Below, piece after piece: positions 50,169-60,099 of a stretch of 64,000 bases of DNA. The position numbers and the translations under genes were made by a program. The notes beneath the pieces were generated by a model. It was not told the origin of the DNA, searched no databases, and worked only from the letters and a program-made list of their open reading frames with translations. The DNA is from Sycon ciliatum (taxonomy: Eukaryota > Porifera > Calcarea > Leucosolenida > Sycettidae): positions 44,972,483 through 45,036,482 of the forward strand of contig NC_088644.1 of NCBI RefSeq assembly GCF_964019385.1, in the 5' to 3' direction. Within the stretch, counting starts at the first letter, position 1, and every line of letters starts with the position of its first letter.

Positions 50169-51219
50169 TAGGCGTTGACAGAATATGCTAATATTTTCGT
50201 GAAATTATGCTTTTCGCATTGCTGAAAAATTGCAGAATTAGGCCATCCAGAATTAATTCGTTGTTTCGGGTCACCCGACCGACCGTCTTTTTTCACCCGA
50301 CCGCAAAAAAAAATTTTTTATAGTGCATGCAAATGTACAGACTAGACTATGTACACACGCAACCCTAATAATAGCAGTCCAGATATCGACCTCAGAAGCA
50401 GCCATGGCTAGCCAAATGACAGAATGCAGCGCTTGGTGACGACGTTGTATTCTATCTCCGATCCGCAATCAGTCCTGAAACAGCATCAGCTCCGCCACCT
50501 TGTCGCTATTTACAGAAGTTTTCAAGGTGAGAGCTGCTCGCCGGTCAGACTCGTTTGCCAGCGAGGCCAAGATCTGGTCCTGGAGGGGACCTGGATCTGA
50601 TGGGTCAATGACTGCGCTGGATTGTCTACACTACAGTCAGATTTGATCGACTGGCTAGATGGACAAAAGCTATTCGATGTACATGTACATGTACGTAAAC
50701 CAAAATAAAAATAGAATAAAAAATAAACCCGACCGACCGACCCTGGCACGGATGAGTGAAGTGACCCGAAACAACGAATTAATTCTAGGTGGCCTTATGC
50801 TATTTTTATGCTAAAAGTTATCATATTATGCGGCATTATGCTCACATATGCTGCTAATGTACATGTATATGATGGTTCTGTGAAAATAGCAGGTGATTTT
50901 TTTTGTAAAGGGCATTGTACTGTAGTAGCAAAAGTTCAACGGGGTCAACGCACCGTCCGACCTAGCTACGACCGTCACCCTGGTCACTGATTGTAGTAGA
51001 CTGGACATGTTATCAAGGGAGTCGTAAACCTACGCCTTCCTAGTGCGTCTACTTGTACTTGTACTTGTAGAACATGTACAACTGTATGGAATTTGATGCG
51101 AACAGGCGGATTAGTCCAATTTTATGCGATTCGTATGCAATTTGCCTCGAATTATGCGATTATTCGATTTTGGTAGGAATTATGCGAAAAATTATGCTAG
51201 CATAATCTGTCAAGGCCTA
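50169..51219. mobile_element. hAT-like non-autonomous DNA transposon
   Basis: Left end TAGGCGTTGACAGAATATGC and the reverse complement of the right end TAGGCCTTGACAGATTATGC form terminal inverted repeats. They are flanked by the direct repeat TTTGGTGG (50,161-50,168 and 51,220-51,227), 8 bp or 9 with the next T, as expected for hAT. The interior is rich in TTATGC words and contains a nested MITE. No transposase is encoded. Confidence 0.72.
50241..50794. mobile_element. PIF/Harbinger-like MITE nested in the hAT-like element
   Basis: The terminal repeats start GGCCA.C and continue AGAATTAATTCGTTGTTTCG on both sides (about 33 bp). The target duplication is TTA (50,238-50,240 and 50,795-50,797), the Harbinger preference. 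It is 554 bp with no open frame of note. Confidence 0.72.
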
Positions 51220-51227
51220 TTTGGTGG

Positions 51228-53074
51228 TCTGAGCCTCCTTAATTTGCCACCTTGAAACGGCTACAAGAATGGCGAACGGACCTCATCTTTAGCTTCAATT
51301 TAGGAAAATTTAGGATGAGTCTTGGTTTAAAATTTTGACAAAGTCTGGCTCCCGGCACCGGCGATCACGGGCGTGAACGGTTTACACACCACTTTTGGTC
51401 AAAATTGTACGGGATCGGCGCCGGGGCAGATTGCAAGAGTTGGCCACTGTCCAACTTTGCCGGTGGTCCTTTGCGATATTTTACCGTATGATTTTGTTAC
51501 TGGTTCACATAATCGCAATGCGCCGGGATAAGTTGCAAGAGGCCCACTCCCAATGACTCCTGGCGCGTATCGGCGATATGTGAACCAAGCCTTTGAGCTT
51601 TGTCATCCAACGATTCTTCACCAAGGAGTGCATGCGATGCTTTTGCTCGAAAGCCCACTTCAAACAACGTTGATCCCCAATTTGTAATGATCTGAAAACA
51701 TTTTAGCGTGATGCAAATTATTTGTGATAACGATCGCCGTGGGTCGATTTTTGTATTGCTGGTGGTGAGAGTGTTAAAATTGAGATGCGCCTTGCTACAT
51801 TGGCTTCTTCTTGTCCTGGTCTTTCTAAAAAAAACAATGGATCAAGAAAATCCATCACATACGGTGCTTTGAGCCGGTGATCTCATTACATTGCAAATGC
51901 CGACAATTCAGTGTAACAGATATGGAAAGTGTGAATGGCTGCACGGCATATTCCAAGATGGGTGACTTACAGATTTATTGTTGTATTCGGTATTCCACCC
52001 GGCACCATTGTTAATCCGCGAGAGTAGCAATTTACAATGAACCAAGGTGCACCAGAACACGAACATGATGCTGGACAACTCATCACTGTAGTACCGGTGA
52101 GTACATAGCAGCAGATGACCAATGACAGTACAGTGTGGATTGACATCTGTTAGAAACAGGACACGAAGATGTTGGCCGTAGCCATCATCACATTCTCTCT
52201 CATGTTATTGGGTTCTTGGCACTTCTTCTTGCAGATAAATACAAACAAACGAACAACAAACATGTTTAGCACCGCTGGATTAGTCACATAATCTTTACCC
52301 ACATCTGGAAACCAATGAGGCCAATAATGCTGACTGCGAGGGTATTAGTCCTAAGTTAATTCAGCGTACTGCATCACACAAGGAGCGAGGTCACATTCCT
52401 CTCCACTAATCTACCAACACTAAAACATCCAAGTCCTAGCCCTCTCTTTGAATGAAATCGCCAGAGACCACAACACGCTGACAACAGCACCAGGGGACAA
52501 GAAATACGAGTCATGAACTGATCCACGGCAACAAATCAACATTGACGGCAACAGTCGCGCAAGATATCATGCTCTCTGAAGCCATTTATGTGCGGAAAAT
52601 GTACGCCGACTGAATTTGATCTCGACTCACCTCAAATTCCATAATTCTCCGGGCTACGACTTTAGTCTCCTTTTGACGATTTTTTCAAACTTGGGCTTCC
52701 TGGAAAGCTCGTCGCAAGAGGAGCCTACACTTGCTATCACGAATGTCAAAACTCTGGCGCTATATCCCAGTGTCTTAGTTGCAACGCCAATAATCCAACA
52801 GAAGTCGTCTTGCCATTTCGCTCTTCGCCTTGCTCGTAACAACTAATTACTTCAAAAAGTTCCCAAACTGCCACTAGTCCGTATGCCATTTTGAGCGTGC
52901 TTCACCGTCACTACATGCCCAGAGTGATGGGGAATTTCCTCATTCAAATCTGCGCACGCCGCTATTGCGCGGCATTCGCCGCGATTCGACTTTCAGGTTT
53001 CATAACTCTGGAACCACACATCGGGGCGCTTCCATGATTGTTTCAATGGATAGCTGGGAATATTCTTTTCGACC
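51228..53074. other. Stretch without recognised features
   Basis: I see no coding frame with motifs, no clear repeat shared within the window and no strong palindrome. It could be ordinary intergenic or old repeat DNA. Confidence 0.5.
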
Positions 53075-53158
53075 TACATAATAATATTAATGCGATTAAT
53101 AGTATAAGTGAAGCGGACATTACAAAATGATGAATGAGAATACATGTATCTAAAATGG

Positions 53159-53200
53159 TTGTTCCTAATCGATTTTCTTGAGACTATCATCAGGGAAAAA
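53159..53200 (-). ncRNA. Hammerhead-ribozyme-like motif, left arm
   Basis: Mirror copy of 53,549-53,590. Confidence 0.5.
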
Positions 53201-53548
53201 TTCGTCTCACAATAGAGGCTATACGGAGAAACAAACTACTTATAGGTTATCGGATAGTGGGAAGTATACAAGGTGAGGGGTGAAAAACAAAACTAACTAA
53301 AGTGGGAGAGAAGACGAAAGAAATTAGAAGAAAAGATGTGAGAGTGTTCGGACGGTGTGAGCTACTACAAAAGGTGAGTGAAATGAAGGCGTGAAAGCAG
53401 GTGAATGTGATAGAGTGAGGAACTGTGAGGTGTAGGTGTGTGCCCACTTTAGTTAGTTTTGTTTTTCACACCTCACCTTGTATACTTCCCACTATCCGAT
53501 AACCTATAAGTAGTTTGTTTCTCCGTATAGCCTCTATTGTGAGACGAA

Positions 53549-53590
53549 TTTTTCCCTGATGATAGTCTCAAGAAAATCGATTAGGAACAA
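53549..53590 (+). ncRNA. Hammerhead-ribozyme-like motif, right arm
   Basis: Stem I TTTTTCC with GGAACAA (6 of 7 pairs), core CTGATGA (53,556-53,562), 9-nt stem II segment, GAA, stem III AAT/ATT with loop CG, and A at the cleavage position (53,583). The stem III pair composition differs from the 17,523 copy but pairing is kept. Confidence 0.5.
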
Positions 53591-54195
53591 CCATTTTAGA
53601 TACATGATTGTATTCTCATTAATCATTTTGTAATGTCCGCTTCACTTATACTATTAATCGCATTAATAAAGTTATTGTCTCCTCGTCGCCTTTACATAAT
53701 AATAATACGAATTTTAGCTCTTGGAAATATAACAGGACTGACTGAGTTACGATCAATTGAAATGCTGCACACACAGGAGACTATTTATGGTATCATAAGG
53801 TGTAAGTTATTAAATCTAAAACTAATACCAGCAACACTGATATTAAATATAGCACTATTGGAGGCGTGATTACATAAGCAGCAAGCAGTGTGCAATGTTT
53901 GGGACTACTCGTAGATCTGCGGTATTCAGGCATTTGGTGTCCAACCCACTATGTTTGCAATTGTATAATGATTCCTGCTTCATGGTGGGGTTCTATGCTA
54001 GTAGTTGTCGTCCACTCTCCGTATTAGAAGCCATGTTTATACGTACTCGTGATCCAGATTGCAAACAGAAAGAATTCGTTACAGCATTCCCCTAACAAAA
54101 TAATAAAATAACCGACGAGGAGACAACAGTCGTAAAATAGCAATGAAAAATATCAATTGTGCACTCATGACCATGTATAAACAATTAAAATGAAA

Positions 54196-54240
54196 CAATT
54201 CCAGAACGTTTTCGTGTGACCATCAACAGTGGAACATCGT
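54196..54240 (-). ncRNA. Degenerate hammerhead-like motif (left arm of 54,111 element)
   Basis: Minus strand: stem I GTTCCA/TGGAAT, core CTGTTGA (one base off), GAA and AACGTT where stem III should be. The counterpart lies at about 54,478-54,516 on the plus strand. Confidence 0.4.
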
Positions 54241-54537
54241 TACATAGTAAGAATCACTAAAACAACCAGTTATATAGCTAGAGTAATATGAAAAGAAGCG
54301 TGAGAATGCAGCACAGCTAGCGGTTATGCATAACGCGTGTAGTGTGAACCTTTGCAGTGTATCTGAGAATGGTAGCAGTAGATGAATGTGGCAGCTAGCT
54401 GTGCTGCATTCTCACGCTTCTTTTCATATTACTCTAGCTATATAACTGGTTGTTTTAGTGATTCTTACTATGTGACGATGTTCCACTAATGATGGTCGCA
54501 CGAAAACGTTCTGGAATTGTTTCATTTTAATTGTTTA

Positions 54538-54916
54538 TTATTATTATTATGTGCTTGTTCGCGTAGACATCAGCATGGCCTGCAGCTGCATTAATGGGCA
54601 TGCAAATCATGCAAACCAGCCAAAAATGTTCGCATAAGCCACTTCGAATAGATACAAAAGACCATAACAGTTTCAGAAAAAGAAGAAACATGCGAAAAGA
54701 AGACAAAAACTAGGGTGCCGACACCACTCGGGCACAGATGCCCACCCAACCGCTTCGGTCAGCAGCAAGGGCACGGAACGCCTCCAGATCGACTTTGCTT
54801 GACAAGGAAAGTCCAATCCGCTTGGCATCATCTTGTAGTAGCGTTGGTAGTGCGTGTCTTGGTCGTCCCCTCCAGCCCGCTGGGCGAGGCTCTGCGAAGT
54901 ACGCTCCCATGGCCAG
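54538..54916 (-). mobile_element. Strongly 5'-truncated RTE-like LINE with 13-bp target duplication
   Basis: Flanked by TTTTAATTGTTTA (54,525-54,537 and 54,917-54,929). The 3' tail (TTA)n is at the left. The sequence is nearly identical to 39,955-40,335, encoding the last part of the RT (GWRGRPRHALPTLLQDDAKR). It splits the arm of the palindromic element. Confidence 0.9.
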
Positions 54917-55265
54917 TTTTAATTGTTTATACATGGTTATGAGTGCACAATTGATATTTTTCATTGTTAAAATAATAAAAAATAATAATAATAATTCACA
55001 CTCTTCACTTAACATACCCACACTCACATACAAGCACTCACATACTTGTACCTTTCTTCTCAACTGCATTTCTCTAATCTACACTTGCTTTCACACTGCT
55101 CGCTGCTCAGGTAATCACACCTCCAATAGTGCTAGCTTTAGAATATTAGTGTTTCTTGTATTAGTTTTAGAACTTACAAAGGAGACTGTGACATTTAGAC
55201 TACTTTAGGACAAATAGCTTCCAAAACTTATTGAAACTCGGATGTTGAGCCAATAATAAATGTAG

Positions 55266-55536
55266 AAAGGAAGAGGACGTTATGGATACGAGTTAAGAGT
55301 AACTCTCCATCACTGTAACCAGATGCTATATACAGTCAGAAAGTGCAACAACTAGGCACAATTGGAAGGCTTTCGGTTAGCGCTACGGAGATGTGTTGAA
55401 GCTAGGTGTCAGGGCGTCGAATGTCTCAGTACTTTGTCAGCTTTGTGCCTAGTTGTTGCACTTTCTGGCTGTAGAGTATCTGGTTACAGTGATGGAGAGT
55501 TACTCTTTACTCGTATCCATATGTCCTCTTCCTTAA
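55266..55536. repeat. Palindromic element (about 95-bp arms)
   Basis: Arms at about 55,266-55,358 and 55,440-55,536 mirror each other (GTAACTCTCCATCACTGTAA and its complement). No hammerhead core seen. Confidence 0.75.
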
Positions 55537-55604
55537 AACTTATTGACGTATATATAATTTTGTTATTTAACTCGGTTGGTAAGCCAATTAAATTATTGTG
55601 AAAA

Positions 55605-55888
55605 GACTATAATTATAATAATTATCTGGTTACGTTGGTGGACAGTTAGTCATAACTCGTAACATTTTGTCCTTCTTCTTTTCACAATATTTACTATTAC
55701 TATTCATTCTCACTTTCTTTTGTTGGTGATACACATATGCAACGCGTATAATTCTTATACCCTTGTTTTCTGCACACCTTTATGAGAAGTATCACACTTT
55801 GATATTTTAGTGCTGCCACTGCACCTTGCTACTTGCTAACTTTGATTGCTATATTATTTCCTTTGTTCTTATTTTGTTCTTTAGTACA
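55605..55888 (-). repeat. Fragment of the palindromic-element arm (inner half)
   Basis: Bases 55,684-55,888 match about 17,320-17,518 (TTTGATTGCTATATTATTTC and neighbours); 55,640-55,685 match the arms of the 39,251 element. The other half continues at 59,415 after the LINE. Confidence 0.78.
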
Positions 55889-55918
55889 TGAATGAGGTAG
55901 TGACGCACCTCTAGCTCC

Positions 55919-57619
55919 TTGGAGTTCATGTCTTCCTCGACGCGACAATGGTCTAAACTAGCTGTCAATACCTTCAACGTTCGCGGCCTATCATCAGGCA
56001 TAAAGAAGCAACAAATGGCTTCCGATTTGCAGCGCTACAACGTTCAAATTTGTAGCTTGCAAGAGACGAAAATTCAAAATGGATTTGACGATGTTATTGG
56101 CGACTACCGAATATTCTGCCTCCCTTCAGACTCCCGACATTATGGCCTGGGGTTCTGCATTCATCGCTCGCTCTGGGAGCGGGTGCATCGCGTTTGGAGC
56201 GAGTCGGACCGTGTTGCGGTTCTGCAGATTCGCTCGACGGAAAAGTGCTTTATCTCCATCGTCAACACTTACGCTCCGACCTCAGCGAAAGTCGCACAAG
56301 ACCAGGGCTGTTTGGAGGACTTCTACTCATCGCTTGGCACGGCTCTCAGTAAGGTACATTCCTCCTCAGTTATTCTAATTTCGGGAGACTTCAACGCCAA
56401 ACTTGGTGGAATGAGTTCTCAGTATCAGTGCATAGGACACTACGGACGCGGGCGACGGAATTTTAGCGGAGCTGTCCTGGCCGACTTCTGCGACGCACAT
56501 CATCTCTTCGCTTGCAACACTGCGTTTCAGCATCCAGCTCGGCACCAAACAACATGGACTGGCTGGAGAAAAGGACCTCAAGATGGTGTGTCTATCCCTA
56601 TATACAATCAAATAGATTATATATTCTGTCTTCATCGACAACGACAGCTACTTGTAGACAGCCGGTCATATTCTGGTACGCTGGTGGAGTCTGATCACCG
56701 ACTAGTGGTTGCAAGACTCGATCTCTCTCGCCTACGCCATGTGTGGAGCTCTGTTGAGCACGGTAAGAAACAGCGTGCCAGCCAAAGAATACTGGTTGGT
56801 GGCCTCTCGGACCCAACCATGCGAAGGAGGTATTGTGATGAGCTGGAATCCTCTCTCACCGGCAACCGGCTCGACAATACTAATTGCCCATCAACTACCT
56901 GGAATGGCATTCGTCAAACAGTGATTACAGCAGCGCGGAACACTCTGGGCGTTGCTGCACCCAGGAAGAGAGGTGGAAAGTGGATCATGGACGCCGACAC
57001 GCTAAAAATGTCCTGTGAGAAGCGTCGACTGAGACACCGGATCCGTGATGAAAAGAATGCCGATGAAGTTAGCATCCTAAAGCAACAGCGCAGCAAACTC
57101 TCCCACATGATCCGCCAACACGCCTGTGCAAATGCAGCCAGCCATCTAGATGAAAAAGCTCGTGAAATTGAAAATCAAAAAGACGGAGCCCAGATGTTTC
57201 GTGCTGTGCATCTACTGCAGCGCAAAAAGCAGTCGCCGATAGTGGTGAATGATGCCAGCGGGAAACTGGTCCTTCGCCCGATGGAGTCAGCTTCAATAAT
57301 CAGAAATCACTTCTCAGCAGCCTTCGCTGATTCCACCTGCGCACCTCTACACCAAGAGAAGAAACCTCTTGGGATACCGATAAGCGAAGTAGAAGTCAGG
57401 TCAGCAGCACGACGCCTAAATAACGGCAGAGCGATTGGACCCGACGACCTACCTGCTGAACTTACAAAATATGGCCCAGCACCGCTTCACCGTCACCTTT
57501 CCGATCTACTAGAGTATACACACGTGCCATCAACTGTGGTGATCTGCTGTCAGTTGGCCATGGAACTCTCGTCCCACTTCAGAAGCCTGGGAAGCCTAAA
57601 GGTCCACCATCTAACCTGA
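55919..57619 (+). CDS. LINE endonuclease and RT N-terminal part
   Basis: The frame has 566 codons. An EEP endonuclease occupies about residues 12-270: NTFNVRGL, SLQETKIQ (catalytic Glu), NTYAPTS, ISGDFNAKLGG, QIDYIF and ESDHRLVV. A basic linker follows, and the start of RT with NNGRAIGPDDLPAEL near residue 500. The expected next RT segment (KPGKPK ... NLRPI) is in another frame, so one frameshift lies at about 57,530-57,600. EEP endonucleases nick target DNA to prime reverse transcription. Confidence 0.85.
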   Translation: MEFMSSSTRQWSKLAVNTFNVRGLSSGIKKQQMASDLQRYNVQICSLQETKIQNGFDDVIGDYRIFCLPSDSRHYGLGFCIHRSLWERVHRVWSESDRVAVLQIRSTEKCFISIVNTYAPTSAKVAQDQGCLEDFYSSLGTALSKVHSSSVILISGDFNAKLGGMSSQYQCIGHYGRGRRNFSGAVLADFCDAHHLFACNTAFQHPARHQTTWTGWRKGPQDGVSIPIYNQIDYIFCLHRQRQLLVDSRSYSGTLVESDHRLVVARLDLSRLRHVWSSVEHGKKQRASQRILVGGLSDPTMRRRYCDELESSLTGNRLDNTNCPSTTWNGIRQTVITAARNTLGVAAPRKRGGKWIMDADTLKMSCEKRRLRHRIRDEKNADEVSILKQQRSKLSHMIRQHACANAASHLDEKAREIENQKDGAQMFRAVHLLQRKKQSPIVVNDASGKLVLRPMESASIIRNHFSAAFADSTCAPLHQEKKPLGIPISEVEVRSAARRLNNGRAIGPDDLPAELTKYGPAPLHRHLSDLLEYTHVPSTVVICCQLAMELSSHFRSLGSLKVHHLT

Positions 57620-57624
57620 GGCCC

Positions 57625-58818
57625 ATTGTGCTTCTCACTGCACTTCGGAAAGTGCTGTCCATCATTGCCCTAAATCGCATCAGGCATGCAGTCAACACGT
57701 TCCTGTCTCCGAACCAGAGTGGCTTCCGCAGTGGTAGGAGTACGGCTGATGTTGTTTGGTCCTACAGATGGATCGCGGCACGGTGCCAGCGAGTGAAGGA
57801 ATCATTTGGCTTGCTCGGCATAGACATGTCAAAAGCGTTCGACACAATATCCAGGCACCGTTTGCTCACTATATTAGCTAGCTTCCGTGAGAATGATGAG
57901 GTCACCATTATCTCCTACCTACTCAGGAACACGTCTCTTGAGGTCCGGTTACCTGGAGGGAAGAGCGAGCAGTTCCAGACCACCCGAGGCACACCACAGG
58001 GTGACTCACTATCACCTGTCCTATTCGTTATCTACCTGGAGGCAGCGCTTCGGGAGGTGAGACAGATTATCTGCGCAAGACCCGACCTAGATGTCAGGCT
58101 CGGCTTGCCAACTGATACAGAGTACGCCGACGATGTCGACTTCCTATCGTCTGACTGCAAACGTATTCAAGAGCTCCTGCCCGACATTGCAAAGTGCCTC
58201 AAAGCCTGGGACCTCAACATCAATGAATCGAAAACAGAACTCACAAACATCACACGGCTGAACGACAGAGTGTGCGAGGAATGGCGCCTCACTAAGAAGC
58301 TGGGCTCTCTCATTGGTGACTACGAGGATGCTGCGCGGAGAATGCAACTCGCCACGGCTGCCCTGCACCGGCTCTGGGCATTATGGATACGTGGTTCCAT
58401 TGTAAACGAATCGCTGAGAGTACGGCTATACAAGGCATTCGTCTTACCGGTCCTGTACTACAACAACGGGACTTGGGGCCTCACTGGCACCGCTATGCAT
58501 AGAGCTGATGCGTTCCACAGACAACAACTGCGGAAAGTTATTGGCATACGGTACCCAGCTAAGACCAAGAATAACACCCTGTACAAGAGGACGAACTCAA
58601 CACCACTTGGGATCTCGATCCTGGGAGCCCGCTGGCGTCTGTTTGGGCACGTGCTGCGGCTGGACCAGAGTGCACCGGCGAACCTGTCAATGTGCTCCTA
58701 CTTCAAGCCATCCACTGAGCCTACCTGGAGGGGCAGGCCGCTCTGCCGGTCGTGCTCAGACACGATCTTGAGCTGGTTGGGAGGACCCTCAAGACCTCAG
58801 CAGATCTTGAGGAGCTGA
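57625..58818 (+). CDS. LINE reverse transcriptase, C-terminal part
   Basis: The open frame, about 396 residues, carries QSGFRSGRSTADVV, GIDMSKAFDTISR, RGTPQGDSLSPVLF and the catalytic EYADDVDF, then the RTE-type C-terminus (LGARWRLFGHVLRLDQ). RT domain motifs are complete and the catalytic Asp pair is intact. It follows the frameshift from the upstream frame. A second frame change near the end continues the C-terminus to about 58,895. Confidence 0.85.
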   Translation: MVLLTALRKVLSIIALNRIRHAVNTFLSPNQSGFRSGRSTADVVWSYRWIAARCQRVKESFGLLGIDMSKAFDTISRHRLLTILASFRENDEVTIISYLLRNTSLEVRLPGGKSEQFQTTRGTPQGDSLSPVLFVIYLEAALREVRQIICARPDLDVRLGLPTDTEYADDVDFLSSDCKRIQELLPDIAKCLKAWDLNINESKTELTNITRLNDRVCEEWRLTKKLGSLIGDYEDAARRMQLATAALHRLWALWIRGSIVNESLRVRLYKAFVLPVLYYNNGTWGLTGTAMHRADAFHRQQLRKVIGIRYPAKTKNNTLYKRTNSTPLGISILGARWRLFGHVLRLDQSAPANLSMCSYFKPSTEPTWRGRPLCRSCSDTILSWLGGPSRPQQILRS

Positions 58819-59189
58819 GGAGCATCGCCCAGAATCGCGGGGCGTGGACCTACCTCAGCGGCCGTATCCTGGAGAGATATGTTGCTGCTCACAGATGAAC
58901 CCTGGTAATGATAAGTAAATTCAAATTCAACTCGGTTGAGCTGCTCGTTTGCTTGTCTTAATTGTATTCTATTTTCGTCACGCGTTTTATATCGCATATG
59001 TTTTATATCACGAAGTAGTGGTTGCGACTTCGGCGATGATTTGTTAGAAAGGTTTGCTCCTCACACCGGAGCTCGCGCTATTCCGCCGACTTTACTTGAC
59101 ACTTGACTGACTCACGACTGCCATCCAGAGCACACGAGAAGTCCATCGAACCTTCGACTCGGCAAACCTGCAAGAAAGCACCACTCCCT

Positions 59190-59235
59190 GCTCAATACAC
59201 AGTGTTTCGGGGAATTCACCCCTCATCAGTTGAGC
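59190..59235 (-). ncRNA. Canonical type I hammerhead ribozyme
   Basis: Minus strand 59,235 to 59,190: stem I GCTCAA/TTGAGC (6 bp, perfect), core CTGATGA, stem II GGGG/CCCC (4 bp, loop TGAATT), GAA, stem III ACA/TGT with loop CTG, and A at the cleavage position. All conserved core bases are present and all three stems pair perfectly. Confidence 0.82.
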
Positions 59236-59414
59236 TTGAGTAGGCTGAGGAAGATTGTGCCTGAAGAGCACCACTTATATAGTGCTCTCCAGTGCGATGT
59301 TTTATATCGCCATCAATATCCTGTTTGGCTGTTGTCGCTTCGGCTTATGCGAAAGCTATACATGCTGTGTATATCTACATTGCATTGATGCCCACGCGGA
59401 GAAGCTTCTAATAA

Positions 59415-59591
59415 AGTACAACGGTGATTCCTGAAGAGTGTTGGATGAAAACATGTTCAAATCCGCTTTTTTCCATCGCTTTTTCTCCTTACCTTTTAGA
59501 TCGTTTTTCGCACCGTCTCCAGAACTTAACATTGTTTAATAAAGTAGTCCAAATATGACTTAAGCTCGTCCTCCTTATTGCAATATTAAAA
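59415..59591 (-). repeat. Fragment of the palindromic-element arm (outer half)
   Basis: It matches 17,514-17,710, ending at the CAATATTAAAA edge where the THAP transposon inserted. It contains a hammerhead-like motif at 59,423-59,466. Confidence 0.8.
59423..59466 (+). ncRNA. Hammerhead-like motif, partly degenerate
   Basis: Core CTGAAGA, GAA, stem III AAC/GTT with loop AT. Stem I is weakened because the base after the cleavage C is A rather than G. Confidence 0.42.
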
Positions 59592-59868
59592 ATAGATGAT
59601 ATGCCAAATAAGCGCTCAAAAAGTTGAGAGGGCATGCGATTGATGCGCCCAGGTTTAGCTTGTCAAGTGCACGGGATGTGCAAAGTACACGGATTTTAGG
59701 CTTGTTGCGTGCTTACGCGATCAGGTACTGCACGGGCATGAATGGAATGCATGCAGTTCCACTGTTACTGCATTTTAGCATTCCGTTGGAGAAAATTTTC
59801 GGATGAAGAAAAGCAACTCTGACACCTTTGTGCATATTTTGTTTTCAATTTTTCATTTTGATACCCGG

Positions 59869-60030
59869 ATATGGCAGCAAGAAATAGTACACCAGAAATT
59901 GCTTCTCGTTTTGCGAACCCATCTGTGGGCGAAACGATTGCTAGATGGACTTTTGCTCAGCTGAGGACTTACGTGAGGGGGAGATGCCGGTAGATGGAAA
60001 GCGAGATGATTTGTTGCAGAGGTAACACCG
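59869..60030 (+). pseudogene. SAP-like motif remnant
   Basis: From ATG at about 59,871 a short frame contains TFAQLRTYVRG; a one-base shift leads to a PVDGKRDDLLQR-like end. This pattern fits a SAP DNA-binding helix-loop-helix. The break makes it nonfunctional here. Confidence 0.4.
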
Positions 60031-60099
60031 AAAGATTTTATTTTATTCCCAACGCCCCAGAGCTTAGGACGAGGGACAATGATGGCAGTCGGCGCCGAG

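Larger units (their letters stand above)
53086..53692 (-). mobile_element. Palindromic retroelement with hammerhead motifs and 11-bp target duplication
   Basis: Flanked by TACATAATAAT (53,075-53,085 and 53,693-53,703). Arms are about 53,090-53,308 and 53,443-53,670 around a loop. The GACGAGGAGACAA-type end is at the right only (53,675-53,688 on the minus strand), so its orientation is leftward. Each arm carries a hammerhead motif. Confidence 0.8.
54111..54975 (+). mobile_element. Palindromic retroelement, right arm split by a LINE
   Basis: It has the CCGACGAGGAGACAA end at 54,112-54,126 on the left only, and AAT repeats at the right. Arms about 54,146-54,330 and 54,389-54,537 plus 54,930-54,962. 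Degenerate hammerhead cores are present in both arms: the left has CTGTTGA and the right CTAATGA, each one base from consensus. Confidence 0.75.
55889..59414 (+). mobile_element. RTE-like LINE insertion, near full length, with a target duplication
   Basis: Flanked by AGTACA (55,883-55,888 and 59,415-59,420); the intact site is at 17,514-17,519. It carries an endonuclease and RT with one frameshift. The 3' part (about 58,925-59,414) is non-coding and contains a canonical hammerhead on the minus strand. It is the best preserved LINE in the window. Confidence 0.82.
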
